Positions 47,751 to 57,628 of a stretch of 64,000 nucleotides of DNA are shown one piece after another (position 1 is the first letter of the stretch; each line of letters begins with the position of its first letter). Where the stretch lies: NCBI GenBank assembly GCA_963776935.1, contig CAVZOP010000002.1, positions 1,240,001-1,304,000 on the forward strand. The letters run 5' to 3'. Source of the DNA: JALOLG01 sp963776935 (GTDB taxonomy: Bacteria; Actinomycetota; Acidimicrobiia; Acidimicrobiales; Ilumatobacteraceae). Under the pieces are notes generated by a model that did not search any database, was not told where the DNA came from, and saw nothing but the letters and a program-made list of their open reading frames with translations. The position numbers and the translations under genes are program-made.

Positions 47751-48382
47751 GACGGCGTCGCCGAGTCGAGGCCGAACGGGTCGTCGAGCCAGGTCGTCGT
47801 CACGCCGGTGAGGACGTCGAGCGGACCGCCGAGCGCGTCGTCGATAACGGTGTACACCTTGGTGCGGACCTCTTGACGGCCGAACGTGAAGTCGCGGAAC
47901 AGCGATCCGCGACGGGTGTCGTTGAACTCCTCGATCGTGCCGTACCAGAGGGCCTCGCTCGGGCACACGGATGCGCACATCGGCCCGAGACCTTCCGACG
48001 TGCGGTCGGTGCACATGTCGCACTTCATCATCTGATCGAAGTCGGCGATGTACTTCGGTACGCCGAACGGGCAGGCGAGCACGCAGTTGGAGCAGCCGAT
48101 GCAGCGCGGTTTGAGTGCCGACTGCACGATGCCCTCCTCGGTCTGTTTGATCGCGTCGGCCGGGCACACCTGCGCGCACGTGGGGTCTTCGCAGTGCATG
48201 CACACCATCGGCGCGGTCTGGGTGCTGGTCGCGCGATCGACGCGCTCGAGGTGGATCAGCGACTGACCGCGGTGCGTGCCGCATTCGGCGCACGCTTGGA
48301 CGCACGCTTCGCAGCCGATACAGCGGCTCTGGTCGATCACGAATACTGGGTTGTCGTCGATGCCGAAGCGTCCGGAGCTCAT
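47747..48382 (-). CDS. 4Fe-4S electron-transfer subunit (DmsB/NrfC-like)
   Basis: This 211-residue protein has four cysteine groups for four 4Fe-4S clusters: CIGCEACVQACAECG, CMHCEDPTCAQVCP, CIGCSNCVLACPFGVPKY and KCDMCTDRTSEGLGPMCASV followed by CPSEAL. This is the standard electron-relay subunit of bis-MGD oxidoreductases. No signal peptide or membrane helix is visible. Its start overlaps the catalytic-subunit stop. Confidence 0.9.
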   Translation of the reverse strand: MSSGRFGIDDNPVFVIDQSRCIGCEACVQACAECGTHRGQSLIHLERVDRATSTQTAPMVCMHCEDPTCAQVCPADAIKQTEEGIVQSALKPRCIGCSNCVLACPFGVPKYIADFDQMMKCDMCTDRTSEGLGPMCASVCPSEALWYGTIEEFNDTRRGSLFRDFTFGRQEVRTKVYTVIDDALGGPLDVLTGVTTTWLDDPFGLDSATPS

Positions 48383-50610
48383 GTCTGTTGTCCGTGCAGT
48401 TCGAGGTCGCGCGCATCGGTGGTGGTCGTGTGCCCGCCGGCGCGTGTGACGCGAACGGCAGCGACCTTGAACTCGGGCATCTTCGACAGCGGGTCGACGG
48501 CGCGGTTGGTCAGCTGATTGGCGGCCTTCCGGCCGGGCCAGTGGTAGGGGATGAACACGGTGTCGGGTCGGATGGTCGTGACGACATGTGCCGGCAACGT
48601 GATCGTGCCGCGGCGGGACGTGACGGTGACGATGTCCCCGTCGGCGATGCCGAGCGGTTCGGCGAGATTGGGATGCATCTCGCACAACGGTTCCGGGTAC
48701 TGGGCGACGAGCGCCGCGATTCGACGCGTCCGAGTGCCCGACAGGTACTGCGACACGACGCGGCCAGTGGTCAGCAGCACCGGGTAGTCGTCGTCGACGA
48801 CTTCGGCCGACAGCTTGTAGGGCACGCCGTGGAAGCGGGCCTTGCCGTCGGGGTGGAAGAAGACGCCGCCCTCGTACAGCCGCGGGGTCCCGGGGTGGCC
48901 GGTCTCGGGCACCGGCCAGAACAGGCCCATCTCGTCCTCGATCCGCTGCCACGTGGCGCCGGTGTAGTCGGCGGTGCCGCCAGTGCTTGCCCGGCAGAGT
49001 TCGTCGAAGATCTCCTCGGTGTCGGTGTACGGGAAGTACTCGCCCTTACCCAATCGGTGGGCGATGTCGAGCAGGATCTCCCAGTCACGGCGCGGATCAC
49101 CGGGCGGCGTCACAGCGGCGTTGATCTTGATGATTCGACCCTCACCGCTGGTCGAGGTGCCCTCGTCCTCCTCGTGCAGCGAACCGGGCAGCACGATGTC
49201 CGCATGATGACTCGACTCGGAGAGGAAGAAGTCGATCACCGCATAGAACTCGAGCTTGTCGAGGGCCTCGCGGGTGAAATTCGAGTCGGGCGCCGACACC
49301 GCCGGGTTGAAGCAGATCGACAGCAGTCCCTTGATCGTCCCGTCGTGGATCGCCTCGATCAGCTCCTGGGCGGGAAGGCCCTTGCCCGGGATGTCGGACT
49401 CGGCGCAGTTCCACACCTCGGCGACCGCGGCTCGGTGCTCGGGGTTGGTGATGTCGCGGTTGCCGGGCAACTGGTCGCACTTGTGTCCGTGCTCCCGCCC
49501 GCCTTGACCGTTGCCCTGACCGGTGATCGTCGACACCCCGCAACCCGGCTTGCCGAACTTGCCGGTGGCGAGCCCGAGGTTGATCGCGGCGAGGACGTTG
49601 TCGACACCCTTCGTGTGCTGCTCGATCCCGCGGGCATGCAGCATCATCCCGGTCGTGGAGGTGCCCCACAGTTCGGCTGCCTCCTCGATGCGCGCCGCCG
49701 GTACGCCGGTGATGTCGGCGGCCCACGCCGGGGTCATGTCGGCGACGGCTGCGGCAGCGTCGTCGAAGTCGACCGTGTGGGCATCGATGAAGTCGTGGTC
49801 GAGCCAGTCGCGCTCGATGAGGACGTGCAAGACGGCGCCGAACAGTGCTGAGTCCGTGCCCGGCCGTACCGGCAGGAACAGGTCGGCCGTGCGGGCGAGA
49901 GGTACGACGCGCGGGTCCTGGACGATCAACTTGGCGCCACGGTCACGGGCCCGCCAGATGTAGCTCGTCGTGATCGGGAACGTCTCGGCGACGTTCGAAC
50001 CGGCGACCCACACGACGTCGGCGAGCGGGATGTCGCTCCAGGGGTTCGGTGCCCGATCGACCCCGAGCGCCTTCTTGTTCCCAGTGCCCGCCGACACCAT
50101 GCAGTACCGGCCGTTGTAGTCGAGGTTCGCGGTGTGCAACGCGAGCCGCGCGAACTTGCCGACGAGGTAGCTCTTCTCGTTCGTGAGCGACACCCCGGAC
50201 AACATCGCGAACGCGTCGTCACCGTACGCGGCCTGGATCCGCCGGATCTCGGACACGACCCTGTCGAGCGCCTCGTCCCAGGTGATGTTGCGGAAACCGC
50301 CGGGAGCGGTGCCGTCGCGCTCCATCGGGTGCAGCAGCCGGTCCGGATGCCCGCCCTGCAGGTAGCGCTTCACGCCTTTGGGGCACAGCTTGCCTTCATT
50401 GAACGGGAACTCGTACCAGGGCTCGAATCCGACCACCGCGTTGTCGTGCACCTTCAGTTTGATGCCGCACTGCTGGCCGCAGAAGCAGCAGTGCGTGTTG
50501 ACGACCTTGTCGATGGTCAGGCCGGCATCCCATCCGCCCGGTGGCGCTTCGTTGAGATGCGGTCCGTAGCGGGCGATGAGCTCGTCGTCGGTGATCGGTG
50601 GTCGTGCCAT
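48379..50610 (-). CDS. Molybdopterin (bis-MGD) oxidoreductase catalytic subunit, nitrate reductase/formate dehydrogenase-like
   Basis: This 743-residue enzyme has an N-terminal 4Fe-4S site (NTHCCFCGQQCGIKLKV with GKLCPKGVKRYL). The likely molybdenum-ligand cysteine is in NGRYCMVSAGTGNKKALG, and molybdopterin contacts include VAGSNVAETFPI and TGQGNGQGGREHGHKCDQLP. The C-terminal dinucleotide-binding domain begins near VLLTTGRVVSQYLSGTRT. It is closest to the NasA/NapA nitrate reductase and formate dehydrogenase branches, but the Rieske and cytochrome partners are atypical of both. No Tat signal is present, so the active site is probably cytoplasmic. The substrate is not assignable from sequence. 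Confidence 0.85.
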   Translation of the reverse strand: MARPPITDDELIARYGPHLNEAPPGGWDAGLTIDKVVNTHCCFCGQQCGIKLKVHDNAVVGFEPWYEFPFNEGKLCPKGVKRYLQGGHPDRLLHPMERDGTAPGGFRNITWDEALDRVVSEIRRIQAAYGDDAFAMLSGVSLTNEKSYLVGKFARLALHTANLDYNGRYCMVSAGTGNKKALGVDRAPNPWSDIPLADVVWVAGSNVAETFPITTSYIWRARDRGAKLIVQDPRVVPLARTADLFLPVRPGTDSALFGAVLHVLIERDWLDHDFIDAHTVDFDDAAAAVADMTPAWAADITGVPAARIEEAAELWGTSTTGMMLHARGIEQHTKGVDNVLAAINLGLATGKFGKPGCGVSTITGQGNGQGGREHGHKCDQLPGNRDITNPEHRAAVAEVWNCAESDIPGKGLPAQELIEAIHDGTIKGLLSICFNPAVSAPDSNFTREALDKLEFYAVIDFFLSESSHHADIVLPGSLHEEDEGTSTSGEGRIIKINAAVTPPGDPRRDWEILLDIAHRLGKGEYFPYTDTEEIFDELCRASTGGTADYTGATWQRIEDEMGLFWPVPETGHPGTPRLYEGGVFFHPDGKARFHGVPYKLSAEVVDDDYPVLLTTGRVVSQYLSGTRTRRIAALVAQYPEPLCEMHPNLAEPLGIADGDIVTVTSRRGTITLPAHVVTTIRPDTVFIPYHWPGRKAANQLTNRAVDPLSKMPEFKVAAVRVTRAGGHTTTTDARDLELHGQQT

Positions 50611-51647
50611 CAGCCGAACCCTCCTACCCGCGCCGATTGGGCGAGCGTGACCTGTGCGCGCCGGCACCGCGGACAGGTGTCCTGGTAATTGCCACCACCG
50701 TCGATCGAGTAGTCGAACCCGACCTGCGGGAGCACCTCTTTGAGATCGGCGATCTGCTGCGCGCTCGCGAAGTGCTCGCCACAGCGGCGACACGCCGCTG
50801 GCTCGCCTTCCGCATTGGCGCGCTTGTAGTAGACGACACCGAGGTTGCCCGGGCGTTGGAAGATGTGGAACAGCTTCCCGAACGGCAGGTACATCAGCCC
50901 GAGGATCACCGTCAACGCGTGGATCGTGTTGAGTGCCGAGTAGAAGCGGCCTTCGAGCCACATGCTCGACACGGTCAGGAACAGACCCGACACCGAAACG
51001 GCGAACAGCCCGGCGAGCGCCAGGAAGTCGCCCGAGCGTTCAGTTGCCATCGCGCCCGGGTCGCGCAACCGTCGGCGAAGGAAGATGAACACACCAGCGA
51101 GCACGAGCACCGCGGCGACATCGAGGGCGTGGAACATGAACCAACCGACGATGCTCTCGGCATCGAACTTCAACGTGCCCACACGAGACACGTACACCTG
51201 GTAGCGGTCCGCCCGCTGGCCGACGCTTTCGAAGTGCAACAGGCCGAGCGTGAGCGGGATCGTCACCAAGCCGGCGAGGATGCACCCCCAGAACACGAGC
51301 TGGTGGGCGAGCCATCGCGAGCGGGAGCGGCGACGGATGAACCCTTGCGTGAGCAGCTGGGTCGCGACGAGTGACGGCAGTGCTGCGACGTTTCGACCCT
51401 TCCGTTGCCGGAACGCATCCCACCCTCGACGATTGAGGATCGCCGTCGACGGACGACGCAACCACACCGCGTACCGGTACGCCACACCGAACACCGCGAA
51501 GACAACACCGAACAAGTAACCGACGAGCGCCGCGTCGAACCAGACGAGACGATCACTGCCGATGAACGTCAGCGCGATCACGACAGCGACTCCGACGGTT
51601 CCCCACGCGACACCTCGCCGATCGAGACGAGCAGGCGAGCGAGTCAC
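50610..51647 (-). CDS. Membrane cytochrome b-like subunit (NarI/HdrE-like) with C-terminal zinc ribbon
   Basis: This 345-residue protein has about six membrane helices (GTVGVAVVIALTFIGSDRLV, LVFWGCILAGLVTIPLTLGL, FHALDVAAVLVLAGVFIFL, TIHALTVILGLMYLPFGKLF) with histidines placed as haem ligands (AHQLVFWG, FMFHALD, NTIHALTV). A soluble tail of about 70 residues has two CxxC pairs (ACRRCGEHF and TCPRCRRAQ), giving a zinc-ribbon or rubredoxin-like metal site not seen in classical NarI. It probably exchanges electrons with quinone. Its stop overlaps the catalytic-subunit start (ATGA). Confidence 0.8.
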   Translation of the reverse strand: MTRSPARLDRRGVAWGTVGVAVVIALTFIGSDRLVWFDAALVGYLFGVVFAVFGVAYRYAVWLRRPSTAILNRRGWDAFRQRKGRNVAALPSLVATQLLTQGFIRRRSRSRWLAHQLVFWGCILAGLVTIPLTLGLLHFESVGQRADRYQVYVSRVGTLKFDAESIVGWFMFHALDVAAVLVLAGVFIFLRRRLRDPGAMATERSGDFLALAGLFAVSVSGLFLTVSSMWLEGRFYSALNTIHALTVILGLMYLPFGKLFHIFQRPGNLGVVYYKRANAEGEPAACRRCGEHFASAQQIADLKEVLPQVGFDYSIDGGGNYQDTCPRCRRAQVTLAQSARVGGFG

Positions 51648-51665
51648 ATCAGGACCCTAGACCTG

Positions 51666-52076
51666 TCAGTCCGGTGGGTAGGGCTCGAATCCCTCGCGCT
51701 GCTGGACCTCGCGGATGTAGGCGATGATCGCCGTGATCTGGTCGTCGTCGAGGCCGGACACCGCGGGCATCGGCCCGAAGTCCCAGTGATGGGGGGAGAC
51801 GCCGTCTCGAATCGCGGCGCGAAACGCCTCGTCGGGATGATGGTTCGGTTCGTAGACGATCGACAGCTGCGAGGGTCCCATGCCGGTTCCGCGCAGATCC
51901 GCTCCGTGGCACGAGGCGCATCTCTCCGCATACAGGGCGGACCCGTCGGCGGGCCTGCCGTTCGCGTCGCTGGCATCGCCCGCACACGCAGCAGACAGCG
52001 CAACACACGCAGCCGCGACGGCCACTGCCATCGGCCACCGCGACAGGAACTCGGACGCGCCGCGCCTGTTGACCAT
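51666..52076 (-). CDS. Monohaem cytochrome c, probable lipoprotein
   Basis: This 136-residue protein has an export signal (WPMAVAVAAACVALSAACAG) with a lipobox-like cysteine, then a single haem c site CASCHGADLRGTGMG and a methionine ligand candidate in HHWDFGPMPAVSGL. The mature domain is a small class I cytochrome c ending YIREVQQREGFEPYPPD. It is the first gene of the seven-gene operon and would link the Rieske/cytochrome b parts to an external acceptor or donor. It is divergent from the large regulator at 52306. Confidence 0.88.
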   Translation of the reverse strand: MVNRRGASEFLSRWPMAVAVAAACVALSAACAGDASDANGRPADGSALYAERCASCHGADLRGTGMGPSQLSIVYEPNHHPDEAFRAAIRDGVSPHHWDFGPMPAVSGLDDDQITAIIAYIREVQQREGFEPYPPD

Positions 52077-52305
52077 CAGGCTCGAGCGTTCTCGGTGTGA
52101 GGTACGAACACTGAGAAGACGCAGGAGACGATCGAACGGGCGGCACCAGCCATGTCACGTCGACAGTACCTGCAACGATGAACGGCCTCTCGCCACCGCC
52201 GCTTCCCAGGAACGGCGGCGGTGTCTGATCGAAGAACGCATCTCGGCACCCGCGGTCCCCCAGATGGGGGATGTCCGGATCGTCGGGGCCGAAGATGCTG
52301 ACAGC

Positions 52306-55300
52306 ATGACGGTTCGTGACACCGATGCGCCGACCCGACGTCTCTTGGTGGACGACGTGAGTGGCCAGGGCGCGGCCGGCTTCGCTCTTCCGACCGGAAC
52401 GGTGAGCTTCCTGCTGACCGACGTCGAGGGGTCATCTCAGCGGTGGGAACACGCGCCAGACGAGATGGCCGTCGCCATCTCGCGGCACTACGAGGTCCTG
52501 GACGAGGTCATCGCCGGACACGGTGGCGTGCGGCCGGTTGAACAGGGCGAGGGCGACAGCGTGGTGGCCGTGTTCGCCCGCGCGTCCGATGCGGTTGCGG
52601 CGGCGATCGATGCCCAGCGAAGGTTCGCCGCTGAGACCTGGCCTGCAGGGGCGGAGCTCCACGTGCGTATGGCGGTGCACACCGGCGAAGCCCAGCTGCG
52701 CGACGAAGGGAACTACTTCGGTCAGACCGTGATCCGATGCGCTCGCCTGCGAGCGATCGGGCACGGTGACCAGATCCTCGTTTCGGACGCGGCTGCGGGG
52801 CTGATCCTCGATCAGCTGCCGGACGGCGTGAACCTCGCCGATCTTGGTACGCATCGGCTGAAGGACCTCGGTCGTCCCGAGCGGGTGTGGCAGGTGATCC
52901 ATCCGGATCTCGCGGCAGTGCACGCCCCGTTGCGCTCGCTCGACGCCCATCGTCACAACCTCCCGATCCAGCTGACGCCGCTCATCGGCAGAGAGGGCGA
53001 TGTTGCCGCGCTCGGTCAGCTCGTCTGCGAGGACCGGCTCGTCACGCTGACGGGATCAGGGGGTGTCGGCAAGACGCGTCTCGCGCTCGGCGGTCGCGGC
53101 CGAGGTTCTCGAGCAGTTCCCCGGCGGTGTCTGGTTCGTGGAGCTCGCGGGGGTGGCCGACGCAGCTGGGCTGGGATCAGCGGTGTTGGCCGCGACGGGA
53201 GCCCGTCACGTCCCCGGATTGCAGCCCGTCGAGCAGCTGATCGCCGCGCTGGCGGCGGAACCGACGCTGCTCGTCCTCGACAACTGCGAGCACCTCCTGG
53301 GTCCGTGTGCTGCGCTCACGGCCGCACTCTTGGCGCAGCACGCGGGTGTGAACGTGTTGACGACGGCGCGTGAGCCGCTCGGGGTCCCCGGCGAGGTGAC
53401 GTGGCGGGTCCATTCGCTGTCGGCCCCGCCACCCGAGACGATCTTGGCGGTCCCTGCCCTGTCGCAGTTCGACGCCGTCCGGCTGTTCATCGATCGAGCC
53501 CGTCGGGCCCGCCCCACGTTCGTGGTCTCCGACGTGAATGCCCCGGCGATCGCACAGATCTGTTACCGGCTCGATGGCATCCCGCTTGCCCTGGAACTGG
53601 CGGCCGCCCGCTGCCGGCAGATGTCGGCGGAGCGAATCGCGTTGGAGCTCGACGATCGGTTCCACCTCCTCACGGGTGGTGCCCGCACGGTCCTGCCGCG
53701 GCAGCAGACACTGGCCGCGTCAGTCGATTGGAGCTTCGACCGGTTGGACGAGATCGAACAGGTGGTCTTCCGTCGGCTCGGGGTGTTCGCCGGGAACTTT
53801 CCGGTCGACGGGGCGGAGCACGTCGCAGCAGCGATCGGCGACATCGACCCGGTGACAGTGTTCGACGTGCTGAGCCGGCTGCTCGACAAGAACCTGGTGC
53901 TCACCGAGGAGCGACCCGGCGGAGATCAGCACTACCGGCTGTTGGAGACGTTGCGGGCCTACGCGATCGAGCGAGCCCGCGCCGCCGGCGAGCTCGAGGC
54001 GCTCCGGGATGCGCAGCTGACGTACTGGCTGGACTGGATCGAGGGAAACGAGCCGGTCGTGCACACCGATGCCGCGATCGCGCACATCGAGATGTTCCAC
54101 GACAGCGTGGCAGCTGCACTGGAATGGAGCACGCGCGACCAAGCCGTCGGACTCCGTCTGCTGCGGTTGCTGGCCCGCGCCTGGCAGGGATGCGGGCGGC
54201 CGCAAGCAGCGCTGACCGCGGTCGACCGGCTGCTGACGGACGAGAACGCACAGCGGTTCCCGATCCCGTGGGCCGCCGCCGCGGCTTCGGTGTCCGTTCT
54301 CGTCGGCACTGCTCGGAGTTGGCCCGAGGCGATGGGGCTTCTCCAGCGTGGGCGGGCTGTCGCCGACGAAGCGGGCGACGACTATCTCGTCGCGGTCAGT
54401 GACATGTTGCTCGGCTTCACGATGGACAACTGCGAGCGCGTGCGGCGGCTCGCACAGGAGCGAGGGCAACGCTACGTCGAGTGCATCGCCACCGTGGCCC
54501 AGGCCTCGTTCGCGGTCGAAGCGGACCCGAGCGCGGCGTCGGCGATGCTCGACGACGCGGGATTTCGGGCCGCGGCTCATGAGAGCCGGTACCTTCGCGA
54601 CTTCGCTGACCGGACCGTTGGCCGGGCGGCGCTGTATCTCGGTGATCTGGCGCGGTGCCTCGAGCTCGCCCGTGGTCTGTGCTCCAGCCCCTCGCTGCTG
54701 ATGGCCGAATCTGCGGCGAGGCTCTTGGGCGCCGCCGGGATACTCGCCCGCGACGAGTTGGCCGTCGGTACTGCGGCCGCCGTCGCGCACGAGCGTCTGT
54801 CCAAGGTTCCCGGCACTCGAGCCTCGGCGGATGTCGCGATCCATCAACGCTCGCTGCTCGCCGGAGGGCCGGCAGGAGTCGACCCCGGCATCCGACCGGA
54901 GAACATCGATCCTCGCGATCCGCTGCCGGCCTACATCGTGATGCTCCTGTGTCGAGAAGCCGTCGATGCCGGCGAGGCCTCCCTCGCCGTCGCGGCGGTG
55001 CGGACGCAGCCGTCGCCCGAGGCGCCACTCGGACGGGCCGTGCTGGCCACGATCGAGGCCACTGCGACGCAGGACGAGGACCGATGGCACGCGGCATTGA
55101 GCATCGCCGTCGAGCACGGGCTTCGCTTGGTGGCCGTCGACGCCCTCGAAGGGCTTGCTGGTGTGGCTGGGATCGCGGAGTCCTGGACCGAGTGCGTCCG
55201 GCTCTCGGCCACAGCTGCCCGGTTGCGGGACGAGACCGGGTATCGATGGCGATTCGCCTTCGAGCAGGATCGCCTCGACGCCGCTGTTGCCGCCGCCACG

Positions 55301-55624
55301 CAGGCGCTCGGACCTGACCGGGCCAGTGCCGCGACTGCCGAGGGCGTCGCCTTGGATTGGCGCGAAGCCGCCGCCTACGCGAGTCGGGCCCGCGGCGAGC
55401 GCCAGCGACCGAGCCATGGATGGGCCGCGCTGACGCCAACAGAGCTGCAGGTAGTCGCGCTCGTCGCCGAGGGCCTCACGAACCCGCAGATCGGTGAGCG
55501 ACTCCTCATGGGTCGTGCCACGGTCAAGACGCACATCGACCACGTCTTCACCAAGACCGACCTCCACTCACGGACCGAGCTCGCCGCCGAGTTCGTGAGG
55601 CGTCACACGAATCAGTCGAGCTGA
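52306..55624 (+). CDS. LuxR-family regulator with N-terminal cyclase-like domain and ATPase core (one frameshift)
   Basis: This regulator has about 1105 residues. A class III nucleotide-cyclase fold lies near 25-190 (GTVSFLLTDVEGSSQRW, EQGEGDSVVAVFARASDAV). The usual transition-state asparagine (TVNRAARL) is isoleucine here (QTVIRCARLRAIG), so it may bind nucleotide without catalysis. An ATPase core follows (TLTGSGGVGKTRLAL; LLVLDNCEHLLGPCA), then TPR-like helices, and a LuxR helix-turn-helix at the end (LTPTELQVVALVAEGLTNPQ, GRATVKTHIDHVF). One extra G near 53089 splits the ATPase domain; removing it restores a continuous frame of the right length. ATG 52264 is an alternative start. It is divergent from the molybdoenzyme operon, a natural target. 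Confidence 0.85.
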
Positions 55625-56014
55625 ACACAACTGCTCGATTCCCAGCAGGCCGCGACAACAGGGTCTCACTCGATCTGCTGGAGTCCCTCGCATTGCATGC
55701 GCCTCCGTGTGCTGCCACCTCTGATCCACGACGTCGTAGGGTGGCCGCGTCGCCGTTCGACCCGAGCGTCGATCCCGGGTTGGTGACACTGCCGATCGGC
55801 CCGGACCGCTATCCGCGCACTGCAACCCGGTACTCCGTCACGATTGCGGCTCGTCCGGCCCAGCACCTCTGCGTCGGATTGCGCGGTGACGTCGCGGTCG
55901 GCGGTGACGGCAGCGAGGGCGTGGAGGCCCGCGTCGACGTTCCCTGAGCCACATGCGGCCTGGCGCGCCCCGGCGCCGCGATCGGCGCCCGTGTGGACAG
56001 TGCAGACTCGCGCG
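55625..56014. other. 390-base region without a recognisable gene
   Basis: Short open frames exist on both strands, but none has a good ribosome binding site, conserved-looking composition or family motifs. I see no strong hairpin or promoter in it. Confidence 0.5.
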
Positions 56015-56518
56015 ATGCTCTATCTACGGGCGACGGCCGCGCTCGCCATGCCGTTGGCGATTGACGTTGTCGTGCCCGCGATCTTGGTGCGGACTGCCGA
56101 CGAGCGCATCGAGTTCGGTGTCGTGTTCTTCGTGGGCGCAGCGCTGATCGTGTCGGGCGGCTGGCTGCTCCTTGACAGCGTCTTCGTGCGATTCGCTCGT
56201 GAAGGGCGCGGGACACTCGCTCCGATCGATCCACCGCGCTTCGTCGTCCGCGGGGGTGCGTACCGGGTCGTCCGCAATCCGATGTATGTCGCCAACGTGG
56301 CCATCATCCTCGGATGGGGCGCTGTGTTCGGGGCGTGGGAGTTGGTCGCCTGGGCGGCTGTCGTCCAGGTTGCCTTCCACCTGTTCGTCGTGATCTACGA
56401 GGAGCCGACGCTCGAGCGGATCTTCGGTGAGGACTATGAGGACTATCGGCGCGACGTCGGTCGATGGGTTCCGCGACGCCTCGGCGTGATCGTGCCACGC
56501 CGCGGCGAAGGCGCGTAG
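56015..56518 (+). CDS. Isoprenylcysteine carboxyl methyltransferase-like (ICMT/PEMT) membrane protein
   Basis: This 167-residue protein has four membrane helices (LAMPLAIDVVVPAILV, FGVVFFVGAALIVSGGWLLL, MYVANVAIILGWGAVFGAWE, ELVAWAAVVQVAFHLFVVIY). The family's SAM-binding C-terminal half shows GAYRVVRNPMYVANV and YEEPTLERIFGEDYEDYRRD. Members methylate lipids or other hydrophobic acceptors. I start at ATG 56015; the frame is open further upstream. Confidence 0.82.
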   Translation: MLYLRATAALAMPLAIDVVVPAILVRTADERIEFGVVFFVGAALIVSGGWLLLDSVFVRFAREGRGTLAPIDPPRFVVRGGAYRVVRNPMYVANVAIILGWGAVFGAWELVAWAAVVQVAFHLFVVIYEEPTLERIFGEDYEDYRRDVGRWVPRRLGVIVPRRGEGA

Positions 56519-56574
56519 CCGGCGTTCGGGGACGGTCCGGAGATCGAACTGACCGGCAGCAGTACGGTGAGCCG

Positions 56575-57402
56575 ATGACGGAGTCGATGGCCCGCCGAAT
56601 GTTTGAGCTGGTCGAACCCGTCGCGGTCGTCACCTACATGGCCAACGAGCCGACCGAAGCAGTCATGGCGCTCGGCCTGCGCAACGTGTGGGACGCCTAC
56701 TTCGCTGGAAGGGCTGCGCCGTTGGGTCGCGACGTGCCGCCTGCGGTGGTCCACGCGCTCTTCTACAACTTCGCCGACGGGGAGGTCGCCCGACACATCC
56801 CGCGAGTCTGGGACACGGTCACACCCGAGGCCGCCAACGCAGCGCGCCAACAGGGCTCTGTTGGCGCGCTGCGGCGGATCCTCGGCGACCTCGCCGATAC
56901 CCGCGGCGTCGGACGAGCTGCCGACCTCGTCGTCAAGGCGGGGACGAGCGCCCGGACGGAGGGACGGGCCCTCTACGCCGCGGTGCGGACGCTGCCAGTG
57001 CCGACTGAGCCGGTGGCGCGGCTCTGGCACGGGGCCAACCTGCTCCGCGAGCACCGCGGCGACGGCCACGTCGCCGCACTCGTGACGGCGGGCATCGGAG
57101 GTACGGAGGCACACGTGCTCCACGCCCTCTCAGAGAGCATGCCAGCGGAGCAGTTCGGGCGGGTCTCCCATTTGCCCGCCGCCCAGCTCGCAGCGGTCGT
57201 CGACGGGATGCGCGCCCGCGGCCTCATCGGAGCCGACGGCTGGCTCACCGTCGCCGGCCGACAGATCAAGGAACGGGTCGAATCACTGACTGACGAGCTC
57301 GCCGCTCCGGCCTACGACATCCTCGAACCGGACGAGCTCGACCAGCTCGTCGAAGACCTCGTGCCACTCGCCGCAGTCCTCGTCGCCGCCGGTTCGCAGT
57401 AG
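56575..57402 (+). CDS. SCO6745-family protein (helical, MarR-like region)
   Basis: This 275-residue actinobacterial protein starts MTESMARRMFELVEPVAVVT and has the family segments GLRNVWDAYFAGRAAPLG and ARLWHGANLLREHRGDGHVA. The C-terminal third looks like a winged helix (AQLAAVVDGMRARGLIGADG, WLTVAGRQIKERVESLTDEL). Function is unknown. A perfect 16-base inverted repeat lies inside the coding sequence at 56838-56873. Confidence 0.75.
   Translation: MTESMARRMFELVEPVAVVTYMANEPTEAVMALGLRNVWDAYFAGRAAPLGRDVPPAVVHALFYNFADGEVARHIPRVWDTVTPEAANAARQQGSVGALRRILGDLADTRGVGRAADLVVKAGTSARTEGRALYAAVRTLPVPTEPVARLWHGANLLREHRGDGHVAALVTAGIGGTEAHVLHALSESMPAEQFGRVSHLPAAQLAAVVDGMRARGLIGADGWLTVAGRQIKERVESLTDELAAPAYDILEPDELDQLVEDLVPLAAVLVAAGSQ
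56838..56873. repeat. Perfect 16-base inverted repeat inside the SCO6745-family gene
   Basis: CGCAGCGCGCCAACAG, spacer GGCT, then CTGTTGGCGCGCTGCG. The arms pair completely and would give a very stable GC-rich hairpin in the mRNA, coding for part of NAARQQGSVGALRRI. Confidence 0.9.
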
Positions 57403-57628
57403 GCCAACGTCATCTCGAAACCACGACATCGAACACGTCGTGGACCATCGAGGTCTCGCATCTCGGCAACGGTGCTTGTAACGACTCGCTTCCCGTCATT
57501 GGGCATTGGTGGCCGCCGTCGTGGGGCGTCAGGGCGTGCCGGGGCCGGGTGTAACTTTGTGTTCGGCTCATCCCGTCGGTCGCAACACGAGGCTGGCGGT
57601 GTCCGAACTGCAAAGGGGGATTCGAGCG

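Noticed and set aside
55693..55947. An 84-codon plus-strand frame in the 390-base gap
   Set aside because: There is no ribosome binding site or recognisable domain, and an opposing frame is equally open.
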